Shown here piece after piece: positions 1 through 6,651 of a DNA stretch of 12,559 nt (the stretch's first letter is position 1; each line of letters begins with the position of its first letter). The translations under genes and the position numbers were made by a program. The stretch is from Pseudomonadota bacterium (GTDB taxonomy: Bacteria > Pseudomonadota > Gammaproteobacteria > Xanthomonadales > Xanthomonadaceae): the NCBI GenBank assembly GCA_023392975.1, contig JAEWNA010000112.1:1-12559 (forward strand), written 5' to 3'. The notes under the pieces were generated by a model. It saw only the letters and a program-made list of their open reading frames with translations. It did no database searches and was not told where the DNA came from.

Positions 1-46
1 GGGTTTCCTTCATGCTGGCCTAAGCCAACCGTCCGAACCTGTCCCG

Positions 47-1696
47 ATGTCCGCATCCCGCCTCCGCTCCGCCCGGCGCCCGCAGCTGCGCGCCAACACC
101 GTCCTCCTGCTGGTCGTCGCCTTCCTCGTGGCCGCGCTCAACACCCGCTTCTGGCGGGTGGTGTTCTCGGCCCATGATTTCGCCGGCCTGCACGGCGTCG
201 GCGTCGCCGCCGCGGTCGCCGCCGCGCTGTTCGCGCTGACCACGATCATGCTGCTGCCGCTGAGCTTCCGCTGGACGCTCAAGCCCGGCCTCACGGTGGT
301 GTTGCTGCTGGCCGCCGGCGCCGCGTTCTTCATGAGCGACTTCGGCGCGGTGATCGACCGCCACGCGCTCGCCAGCGTGTACGAGACCGACGCCCGCGAA
401 GCCACCGAATGGGTCAGCGCGCGCATGCTGCTCACCCTCGGCCTGCTCGGCGTGCTGCCGGCGATCGGGCTGTGGTGGGTGCGGATCGACTGGCAGGGCC
501 CGCTGCGCGAGCTGTGGTCGCGGATCAAGCTGGCGCTGCTGGTGTGCGCGCTGCTCGGCGTCTCGGCGCTGTCCTTCGGCAAGGACATCGCCTCGCTGGT
601 GCGCAACCACATGGAGCTGCGCCACCTGGCCAATCCCTTCGCGCTGCTCGCGGCGCAGCTGTCGTACATGGACCACGCCCGCAACGACAACCGCCCGCTG
701 GAGAAGATCGGCCTCGACGCGAAGCGCGGCGGCGCGCTGGCGCCCGGCCAGCGCCCGGCCGTGCTGCTGTTGGCGATCGGCGAATCCGCCCGCGCCGCCA
801 GCTACGGCAGCCTCGGTTACGGCCGCGACACGGATCCGCAGATGCGTGCGCTGGCGACCGTGAACTTCCGCGACGTGCACAGCTGCGGCACCAACACCGC
901 GACCTCGCTGCCGTGCATGTTCAGCGGCGTCGGCCGCACCGAGTACAAGGACGGCATGGCGAAATACCGCGAGAACCTGCTCGATCTGCTGATGCGCGCC
1001 GGCTACGACGTCGTCTGGATCGACAACAACACCGGCAGCAAGCGCCTCGCCATACGCGCCACCGAGAAGTTCCTCGGCGACGGCAAGGATCCGGCGCTGT
1101 GCAATCCGGAGGGCTGCTACGACGAGGTGCTGCTGCGCCAGCTCAAGCAGGACCTGCCGGCGGTCAAGCGCGACACCGTGTTCGTGATCCACCTGCTCGG
1201 CAGCCACGGCCCGGCCTACTACGCCCGCTACCCGGCCGAGTTCGCGACCTTCAAGCCCGAATGCCGCAGCAACCAGCTGCAGCAGTGCGACGACCAGCAG
1301 CTGCATAACACCTACGACAACACCATCCATTACGCCGACCACATCGTCGGCAGCGCCACCGCGATGCTGCGCGACGACACGGCGATCGACCCGGCGGTGC
1401 TGTACGTCTCCGACCACGGCGAATCGCTGGGCGAACACGGCCTCTACCTGCACGGCGCGCCGTACGCCATCGCCCCGGCCGAACAGACCCGGGTGCCGAT
1501 GCAGCTGTGGATCTCCGATCGCTTCGCGGCCCGCCGCGGCCTCGACCTGGCCTGCCTCCGCGCTCGCGCCGGCCAGCCGATGTCGCACGACAACTTCTTC
1601 CACAGCGTGCTGGGCCTCGCCGACGTCGAGACCGCCCTGCGCAAACCGCCGCTGGACTTCACCGCCGGCTGCACGGGCAAGGCGGCGACGCCCTGA
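47..1696 (+). CDS. eptA: Lipid A phosphoethanolamine transferase (EptA family)
   Basis: A 549-residue inner-membrane enzyme that transfers phosphoethanolamine from phosphatidylethanolamine to lipid A on the periplasmic side, which usually lowers surface negative charge and polymyxin sensitivity. About five hydrophobic segments lie at residues 17-35, 51-71, 81-96, 127-145 and 161-178, followed by an alkaline-phosphatase-fold periplasmic domain. The metal and catalytic residues by family analogy are E246 (GESAR), nucleophile T284 (CGTNTATSLPC), and D456-H457 (SDHGES); HGPAYY at 388-393 is also typical. Cysteine pairs C280/C290, C352/C357 and C406/C414 match the family disulphides. ATG at 47 is the first start in frame. 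The frame is open back to the window edge, but no other start codon occurs there. No strong Shine-Dalgarno is visible. Length is normal. The precise subfamily (EptA against intrinsic MCR-like relatives) cannot be fixed by eye. Confidence 0.95.
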   Translation: MSASRLRSARRPQLRANTVLLLVVAFLVAALNTRFWRVVFSAHDFAGLHGVGVAAAVAAALFALTTIMLLPLSFRWTLKPGLTVVLLLAAGAAFFMSDFGAVIDRHALASVYETDAREATEWVSARMLLTLGLLGVLPAIGLWWVRIDWQGPLRELWSRIKLALLVCALLGVSALSFGKDIASLVRNHMELRHLANPFALLAAQLSYMDHARNDNRPLEKIGLDAKRGGALAPGQRPAVLLLAIGESARAASYGSLGYGRDTDPQMRALATVNFRDVHSCGTNTATSLPCMFSGVGRTEYKDGMAKYRENLLDLLMRAGYDVVWIDNNTGSKRLAIRATEKFLGDGKDPALCNPEGCYDEVLLRQLKQDLPAVKRDTVFVIHLLGSHGPAYYARYPAEFATFKPECRSNQLQQCDDQQLHNTYDNTIHYADHIVGSATAMLRDDTAIDPAVLYVSDHGESLGEHGLYLHGAPYAIAPAEQTRVPMQLWISDRFAARRGLDLACLRARAGQPMSHDNFFHSVLGLADVETALRKPPLDFTAGCTGKAATP

Positions 1697-1714
1697 CCGA
1701 TCGCAGCGGGTCAT

Positions 1715-1755
1715 CGCCGATGGCCGGCGTCGCTTGACGCCGCCGGCCATCGGCG
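1715..1755. repeat. Perfect 15-bp inverted repeat downstream of eptA, overlapping a promoter candidate
   Basis: The arms at 1715-1729 (CGCCGATGGCCGGCG) and 1741-1755 are exact reverse complements around an 11-nt loop. It begins 18 bp after the eptA stop and has no T-run after either arm. It could be a terminator-like or 3'-end-stabilising hairpin for eptA. Because the -35 candidate of the next operon sits in its loop, it could also be an operator. The sequence does not decide between the two. Confidence 0.6.
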
Positions 1756-1761
1756 TAGCAT
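1734..1761 (+). promoter_or_regulatory. Candidate sigma-70 promoter of the nadM-nadV operon
   Basis: A -35 hexamer TTGACG (1734-1739, five of six consensus bases) is followed by a 16-bp spacer and a -10 hexamer TAGCAT (1756-1761, four of six). Transcription would start near 1768, about 50 nt before the nadM start. The -35 lies in the loop and the spacer in the right arm of the 1715-1755 inverted repeat. Supported by motif match only. Confidence 0.45.
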
Positions 1762-1818
1762 TCCATGCAGGCAACGGGACAGACCCGGCGCCGACCACCA
1801 TCACCGTGAGGGAGCCTC

Positions 1819-2895
1819 ATGGAACGCAGCGACACCCGCGAGCGCGACGCGCTCGACTATCTCGTCTTCATCGGCCGCTTCGAGCCGTTCCACAACGGCC
1901 ATGCCGCCGTCGCCCGCCACGCTCTGACCCGCGCGCGCAAGCTCATGTTCCTCGTCGGCTCCGCCGACACCCCCCGCACCATCAAGAATCCGTGGACCGT
2001 CGCCGAACGCACGGTGATGATCCAGGCTGCGCTGCCCGATGCCGCGGACCGGCTGATCGTGCGCCCGCTCCGCGACCACCTCTACAACGAGAGCCAGTGG
2101 ATCGCCGCGGTGCAGCGCACCGTCGCCGCAGCGGTGAAGGCCGACGGCGGCAGCGACGACGCCCGCATCGGCCTGATCGGCCAGGACAAGGACGCGAGCA
2201 GCTACTACCTGCGCGAATTCCCGCAGTGGCCGCTGATCGACGTCGCCCAGACCGAAACCCTCTCGGCCACCGAACTGCGCCGCTACCTGTTCGAGGCCAA
2301 CCGGCTCGACAGCCACGGCGGCCTGATGCTGGTGCGCGCGAACGTGCCCGGTCCGGTGTTCGACATGCTCGACGCCTTCCGCAAGAGCTCGCCCGCGTTC
2401 GCGCAGCTGGTCGAGGAATACCGCTTCATCGAGCAGTACCGCGCCGCGTGGGCCGACGCGCCATACGCGCCGACGTTCGTCACCGTCGACGCGGTCGTCG
2501 TACATTCCGGCCACGTGCTGCTGGTACGTCGCCGCGCCGCGCCCGGCAAGGGCCTGTGGGCGCTGCCGGGCGGCTTCGCCGGCCAGGACGAAACGCTGCT
2601 GCACGCCTGCCTGCGCGAGCTGCGCGAGGAAACCCGGCTGAAGCTGCCGGAGCGCGTGCTCAAGGGTTCGCTGCGCCACGCGCACGTGTTCGACCATCCC
2701 GAGCGCAGCCTGCGCGGGCGCACGATCACCCACGCCTTCCACTTCGATTTCCCGTCCGGCGACCTGCCCGACGTGCGCGGCGGCGACGACGCCGACAAGG
2801 CACGCTGGGTGCCGGTGAGCCAGGCGCTGGAGATGGGTCCGCAGTTGTTCGAGGACCATCTCCACATCCTCGAATTCTTCCTCGGCCGCGGCTGA
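1819..2895 (+). CDS. nadM: Bifunctional NMN adenylyltransferase / Nudix hydrolase
   Basis: A 358-residue cytoplasmic enzyme. The N-terminal domain (about 12-210) is a NadM-type nucleotidyltransferase that joins NMN and ATP to give NAD and pyrophosphate. It carries GRFEPFHNGH at 19-28, with the HxGH signature at H25-H28, and a SATELRRYL motif at 149-157 like the family's ISSTxxR. The C-terminal domain (about 218-358) has a Nudix box at 252-274 with G252, E258, R266-E267 and E270-E271; the glycine late in the box is replaced (EETRL). Related two-domain proteins, for example Synechocystis Slr0787, hydrolyse ADP-ribose. There is no winged-helix tail, so this is not the NrtR repressor. The ATG at 1819 has GAGGGAG just upstream (1808-1814). 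It heads an operon with nadV, which makes its substrate NMN. Confidence 0.93.
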   Translation: MERSDTRERDALDYLVFIGRFEPFHNGHAAVARHALTRARKLMFLVGSADTPRTIKNPWTVAERTVMIQAALPDAADRLIVRPLRDHLYNESQWIAAVQRTVAAAVKADGGSDDARIGLIGQDKDASSYYLREFPQWPLIDVAQTETLSATELRRYLFEANRLDSHGGLMLVRANVPGPVFDMLDAFRKSSPAFAQLVEEYRFIEQYRAAWADAPYAPTFVTVDAVVVHSGHVLLVRRRAAPGKGLWALPGGFAGQDETLLHACLRELREETRLKLPERVLKGSLRHAHVFDHPERSLRGRTITHAFHFDFPSGDLPDVRGGDDADKARWVPVSQALEMGPQLFEDHLHILEFFLGRG

Positions 2896-2923
2896 TCGCC
2901 CTACCGATCCCGCGACCGCCCCG

Positions 2924-2942
2924 CCGGCGGACAGACCGCCGG
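2924..2942 (+). other. Small hairpin between nadM and nadV
   Basis: CCGGCGG (2924-2930) and CCGCCGG (2936-2942) pair perfectly around a 5-nt loop in the 76-bp spacer. There is no T-run. It may be an intercistronic stabiliser or weak attenuator, but a short GC-only stem can occur by chance at this base composition. Confidence 0.3.
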
Positions 2943-2971
2943 TTCCCCTCGACGCGAAGGAGCTTCCCGTC

Positions 2972-4411
2972 ATGCATGCTTCCCACATCCCCGGCCTCGA
3001 CAACGTCCTGCTCAACACGGACAGCTACAAGGCCAGCCACTGGCTGCAGTACCCGCCCGGCACCGATGCCGCGTTCTTCTATGTCGAATCGCGCGGTGGC
3101 GTGTACGACCGCACGGTGTTCTTCGGCCTGCAGGCCATCCTCAAGCAGCACCTCGGCCGGCCGATCACCCACGCCGACATCGACGAAGCGCGCGAGCTCT
3201 ACGCCGCGCACGGCGAGCCGTTCAACGAGGCCGGCTGGCGCGACATCGTCGACCGCCTCGGCGGCCACCTGCCGGTGCGCATCCGCGCCGTGCCCGAAGG
3301 CACCGTGGTGCCGACGCACCAGGCGCTGGTGACGATCGAATCCACCGACCCGCAGGCGTACTGGGTGCCGTCGTACCTCGAAACGCTACTGCTGCGGGTA
3401 TGGTATCCGGTGACGGTCGCGACGATCAGCTGGCACGCGAAGCAGACGATCCGCCAGTTCCTCGAACGCACCAGCGACGACCCGGCCGGGCAGCTGCCGT
3501 TCAAGCTGCACGACTTCGGCGCGCGCGGCGTGTCCAGCGCGGAATCGGCGGCGATCGGCGGCTGCGCGCACCTCGTCAACTTCCTCGGCACCGACACCGT
3601 GTCGGGCCTGCTGGCGGCGCGCGCGTTCTACCACGCGCCGATGGCCGGCTTCTCGATCCCCGCCGCCGAGCACAGCACCATCACCAGCTGGGGCCGCGAG
3701 CGCGAGGTCGATGCCTACCGCAACATGCTGACCCAGTTCGCGAAACCCGGCGGCATCGTCGCCGTGGTGTCGGACAGCTACGACATCTTCCACGCCATCC
3801 GCGAACACTGGGGCAAGACGCTGAAGGACGAGGTGATCGCGTCCGGCGCGACGGTCGTCATCCGCCCCGACTCGGGCGATCCGGTGGCCGTGGTGCACGA
3901 GTGCCTGGAACTTCTCGACGAGGCCTTCGGCCACACCGTCAACGGCAAGGGCTTCAAGGTGCTGAACCACGTCCGCGTGATCCAGGGCGACGGCATCAAC
4001 CCGACCAGCATCCGCGCCATCCTCGAACGCGTGACCAGCGCCGGCTACGCCACCGACAACGTCGCCTTCGGCATGGGCGGCGCGCTGCTGCAGCAGCTCA
4101 ACCGCGACACCCAGAAATTCGCACTGAAGTGCTCGGCCGCGCGCGTCGACGGCCAGTGGATCGACGTGTGGAAGGACCCGGTCACCGACAAGGGCAAGCA
4201 GAGCAAGCGCGGGCGCATGACGCTGCTGCGTCATCGCGAGTACGGCAGCTTCCGCACCGTGCCGGTGTCGCCGGACGCGGCGTCGCTGGCCGAGGTCGAG
4301 AAGCCCGCCGGCTTCGACGATGCGATGGAGACGGTGTGGGAGAACGGCCGACTGGTGCGCGACTGGACCTTCGAGGAGATCCGCGCCCGCGCCGACGCCG
4401 AACGGCTCTGA
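2972..4411 (+). CDS. nadV: Nicotinamide phosphoribosyltransferase (NAMPT type)
   Basis: A 479-residue cytoplasmic enzyme converting nicotinamide and PRPP to NMN, bypassing deamidation to nicotinate. NAMPT signatures seen: LNTDSYKASHW at 14-24, HDFGARGVSS at 180-189 (R185), GTDTVSG at 206-212 with D208 in the position of human Asp219 that selects the amide, AAEHSTITSWG at 231-241 with H234 matching the phosphorylated human His247, and VIRPDSGDP at 296-304 (R298). This supports nicotinamide over nicotinate as substrate. Length fits the family. Start ATG 2972 has AAGGAG at 2957-2962, nine bases upstream. It lies 76 bp after nadM-Nudix, forming a complete nicotinamide to NMN to NAD route; the same pair occurs in Synechocystis and in some phages. 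The next gene starts 2 bp after its stop. Confidence 0.95.
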   Translation: MHASHIPGLDNVLLNTDSYKASHWLQYPPGTDAAFFYVESRGGVYDRTVFFGLQAILKQHLGRPITHADIDEARELYAAHGEPFNEAGWRDIVDRLGGHLPVRIRAVPEGTVVPTHQALVTIESTDPQAYWVPSYLETLLLRVWYPVTVATISWHAKQTIRQFLERTSDDPAGQLPFKLHDFGARGVSSAESAAIGGCAHLVNFLGTDTVSGLLAARAFYHAPMAGFSIPAAEHSTITSWGREREVDAYRNMLTQFAKPGGIVAVVSDSYDIFHAIREHWGKTLKDEVIASGATVVIRPDSGDPVAVVHECLELLDEAFGHTVNGKGFKVLNHVRVIQGDGINPTSIRAILERVTSAGYATDNVAFGMGGALLQQLNRDTQKFALKCSAARVDGQWIDVWKDPVTDKGKQSKRGRMTLLRHREYGSFRTVPVSPDAASLAEVEKPAGFDDAMETVWENGRLVRDWTFEEIRARADAERL

Positions 4412-4413
4412 GC

Positions 4414-5478
4414 GTGGACGCGAGCACCGTGGACGCCGTCGCAGGCCTGCCGCTGCGACGGCGCCTGCCGCCCGATCACGATGCGACTCGCTGGGTGTCG
4501 CACGTCATCGGCAGCCGGCGCCATCGCGTCGCCCAGCCGATCACCTTCACGCCCTACGCCTCTGCGCGGCCATGCTCGGCGCGCTGCCGGTTCTGTTCGG
4601 AAAACCTGCGCGAAACCGGCGCGGGCCGCGCCGCGGCGACGCTCCGACCACGCATCGATTACTTCGACGCGTTGCGCGGCGCGCTGGCGCAGCTGCGCGG
4701 GCTGCCGCTGTCGTATTCGCTGTCGGGGCTGGAAACGACCGACGACGCGGACGGGTGCCTGCGCATGCTCGACACGCTGGACGCCGCCGCGCGCGACGGC
4801 GTGCCGGTCGCCGAGCGCGTGCTGTACAGCAACGGCGCGGGCTTCGCGCAGGCGCACGGCGACGCGCTCGTCGACGCGTTCGCTCGCTTCGGTCTGTCGT
4901 GGGTGGAACTGTCGCGCCATCATCCCGATGCCGCGCGCAACCAGGCGATCATGCGTTTCCGGCCGGGTGAGCCGATCGCGGACGACGAGGTCTTCGCCGC
5001 GGTCGCGCGTCGCCTGCGCGACCGCGTCCCGCTGCGACTGGTGTGCCTCGTGCAGCGCGGCGGCATCGACGATGCCGATGGCGTCACCGCGTACCTGCGC
5101 TGGGCGGCGACGCTGGGCGCCGACACCGTCATCTTCCGCGAGTTCTCGCGACTGGACGACGGCTATCGCGACAACGCGACGCGACGGTATCTCGACGCCG
5201 CGCGCGTGCCGATGCCAGCGCTGGTCGACGCCGTGCTCGCCTCGCCGCTGCGCGCGCTGCTGACGCCGCTCGAACGCACCGCCGGCTACTACTTCGACAA
5301 CCTGCGCCTGCGGCATCGCGACGGCTTCGACGTGGTCTTCGAGGCGTCCGACTACGGGCGGATGCATGCGCGCCACGCCTCCGGCGCGCTGTACAAGCTC
5401 GTATTCCATGCGAACGGCCGCCTGTGCGGCGGCTGGTCGCCGGATCGCGACGTGCTGTGGGAGGCGCCATCGACATGA
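4414..5478 (+). CDS. Radical SAM domain protein of unknown function
   Basis: A 354-residue protein counted from GTG 4414, two bases after the nadV stop. GTG 4429 is an alternative, and neither start has a clear Shine-Dalgarno, so translational coupling to nadV is likely. The 4Fe-4S motif CSARCRFC (C54, C58, C61; CX3CX2C) fits radical SAM enzymes. SLSGLETTDD at 102-111 occupies the place of the usual GGEPTL SAM-amino-group motif but is divergent. Strand-like segments near 134-140 (AERVLYSN), 162-169 and 206-214 (PLRLVCLVQ) fit a partial TIM barrel. The C-terminal third (about 288-350), rich in Y, F, H and D, has no extra cysteine cluster of SPASM or Twitch type. I do not recognise the substrate. 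Its stop overlaps the start of the next gene, so the two proteins probably act together. Confidence 0.8.
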   Translation: MDASTVDAVAGLPLRRRLPPDHDATRWVSHVIGSRRHRVAQPITFTPYASARPCSARCRFCSENLRETGAGRAAATLRPRIDYFDALRGALAQLRGLPLSYSLSGLETTDDADGCLRMLDTLDAAARDGVPVAERVLYSNGAGFAQAHGDALVDAFARFGLSWVELSRHHPDAARNQAIMRFRPGEPIADDEVFAAVARRLRDRVPLRLVCLVQRGGIDDADGVTAYLRWAATLGADTVIFREFSRLDDGYRDNATRRYLDAARVPMPALVDAVLASPLRALLTPLERTAGYYFDNLRLRHRDGFDVVFEASDYGRMHARHASGALYKLVFHANGRLCGGWSPDRDVLWEAPST

Positions 5479-6527
5479 GCGCGCGCAGCTGGCGGATGCT
5501 CGATCCCGATCCCCCCGGACTGGCGCTGCCGGACGACCTGCGCGACCGCGACCCGCTGCACGGCCGCGACTGCGGCTGGGTGTCGCAGATGCGACCGTTC
5601 GTGCGCGCGTTCTCGCAGCCGGGCGACGTGGTGTTCGACCCGTTCTGCGGCTTCGGCACGACGCTGCTGGCCGCGGCGCTCGAAGGCCGGCGCGGTCTCG
5701 GCCTGGAGATCGACCCGGACCGTGCCGCGATCGCCCGCGAGCGGCTGCGCCGGCACGACGTCGATGCGGAGGTCGTGTGCGGGACGTTGCCGGACACGAA
5801 GCTCTCTCCACGCATCGACCTGTGCCTGACCAACGTGCCCTATTTCGGCTGCGGCTGGCGCGGCGATGCGCGCGTCGGCCAGTTGTATCGGGCGCCGGAT
5901 TTCGCGACGTATCTCTCGACGATGCGCGCGATCTTCCATGCCGTGCGCGACACCCTGCCGGACGATGCCTACTGCATCGCGACGGTCGAGAACGCCCGCG
6001 TCGGCGAGCGCATGGTGCCGCAGGCGTGGGAACTGGCGCGGCTCCTCGGCAGCCTGTTCGAGCCCTGCGAGGAGCAGGTGCTGCTCTATCCCGCGAGGGA
6101 AACAACGCTCTCGACCGAGGACGACCCGTCGCGCACCGACCGCAGCCACGAGTACGCACTGGTCTTCCGCAAACGGCGTCGAGCGCTCGACATCGATGGC
6201 GCCCGTGCGCTGCTGCGACACCTCCGCGACGACGGCCACGATCTGCACGTGCACGGCAGCTTCCTGCCGTGGCTGGACGGCGATCCCGATCCGGCGACCC
6301 GGCTCCCCGGGGACATCGACGCACACGTCACCGGCGATCCGGAACGCTTCCGCGCATTGCTGCAGGCGCTCGTGCGGCTCGGCTTCCGCCTGTCGCTGTG
6401 GGGCGACCCGGTGAATGCCGACGTGCATCCCGAGACCGTGCGCCGGCACCACTATCTCCGCGCCGAACGCCTGCGCGCCGACGGGCGATGGCTGCGCCTG
6501 GACCTGTCGACACGCGAGCCGGACTGA
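5475..6527 (+). CDS. Methyltransferase-like / nucleotidyltransferase-like two-domain protein
   Basis: A 350-residue protein whose ATG 5475 overlaps the upstream TGA (ATGA). The N-terminal part (about 30-235) looks like a Rossmann SAM-dependent methyltransferase of the DNA/RNA amino-methylase group: motif I FDPFCGFGTT (54-63), acidic end of the next strand GLEID (76-80), and TNVPYF (119-124) in place of motif IV [DN]PP[YF]. The second residue differs from the usual proline. The C-terminal part (about 238-350) resembles a minimal nucleotidyltransferase: GSFLPWL (261-267), DID (280-282) and a later strand RLDLS (341-345) that could give the third carboxylate D343; the GS-to-DxD spacing is longer than usual. 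It ends the NAD-salvage operon. The target (DNA, RNA, protein or small molecule) is unknown. The methyltransferase call is firmer than the nucleotidyltransferase call. Confidence 0.75.
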   Translation: MSARSWRMLDPDPPGLALPDDLRDRDPLHGRDCGWVSQMRPFVRAFSQPGDVVFDPFCGFGTTLLAAALEGRRGLGLEIDPDRAAIARERLRRHDVDAEVVCGTLPDTKLSPRIDLCLTNVPYFGCGWRGDARVGQLYRAPDFATYLSTMRAIFHAVRDTLPDDAYCIATVENARVGERMVPQAWELARLLGSLFEPCEEQVLLYPARETTLSTEDDPSRTDRSHEYALVFRKRRRALDIDGARALLRHLRDDGHDLHVHGSFLPWLDGDPDPATRLPGDIDAHVTGDPERFRALLQALVRLGFRLSLWGDPVNADVHPETVRRHHYLRAERLRADGRWLRLDLSTREPD

Positions 6528-6554
6528 ACCGCCGGCCTGACCGGGCACCCCCGT

Positions 6555-6607
6555 GGATTCCGTTCTGTGTTGGACCGACGGCCGGACAGCCGTCGGCTCC
6601 GGAATCC
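6555..6607. repeat. Nested inverted repeats upstream of the serine protease gene
   Basis: An outer pair GGATTCCG (6555-6562) / CGGAATCC (6600-6607) encloses an inner perfect hairpin CCGACGGC (6575-6582) / GCCGTCGG (6589-6596) with a 6-nt loop. They occupy the 124-bp spacer between the methyltransferase-like gene and the protease. No T-run follows. They may be the 3' end of the upstream operon, a folded leader of the protease mRNA, or a protein-binding palindrome. Confidence 0.5.
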
Positions 6608-6623
6608 GGGCGCCAGACGCCCG
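6607..6623 (+). other. Third hairpin in the protease leader
   Basis: CGGGCG (6607-6612) and CGCCCG (6618-6623) pair around a 5-nt loop, starting at the last base of the outer repeat and ending 18 bp before the AGGGGA ribosome-binding site. It could form a continuous folded leader with 6555-6607. Short GC stem, so weak evidence alone. Confidence 0.3.
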
Positions 6624-6640
6624 CGGTCAATGACGACGAC

Positions 6641-6646
6641 AGGGGA
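6641..6646 (+). promoter_or_regulatory. Ribosome-binding site fixing the protease start
   Basis: AGGGGA lies five bases before ATG 6652. An in-frame TGA at 6631-6633 lies just upstream, so no longer N-terminus, and therefore no upstream signal peptide, is possible. Confidence 0.75.
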
Positions 6647-6651
6647 CCCAC

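Noticed and set aside
1..23. A possible tail of an upstream plus-strand gene ending at TAA 21-23 (VSFMLA).
   Set aside because: Only six codons are visible, too few to distinguish from chance. No feature is claimed for 1-46.
20..1804. A 594-codon open frame on the minus strand opposite eptA.
   Set aside because: It is the mirror of a clear EptA gene in very GC-rich DNA where stop codons are rare. The translation is low-complexity (A, R, Q, V, H) and has no recognisable domain.
1819..2895. Reading the Nudix gene as the NrtR NAD-metabolism repressor.
   Set aside because: NrtR has a Nudix-like domain followed by a winged helix. Here the Nudix box is intact, the N-terminal domain is a nucleotidyltransferase, and the protein ends without a DNA-binding region.
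1734..3332. A 532-codon plus-strand open frame overlapping nadM and the start of nadV.
   Set aside because: Arg/Pro-rich shadow frame; the nadM frame has the HxGH and Nudix motifs and a good ribosome-binding site.
4231..6324. A long minus-strand open frame opposite the radical SAM and methyltransferase-like genes.
   Set aside because: Arg/Ala/Gly-rich translation without motifs, while the plus-strand frames carry CX3CX2C, FDPFCGFGTT and overlapping stop-start junctions.
1819..6527. A prophage origin for the NAD-salvage operon, since nadV/nadM pairs occur in phages.
   Set aside because: No integrase, structural gene, tRNA target or att-like repeat is visible, and base composition matches the flanking chromosomal genes.
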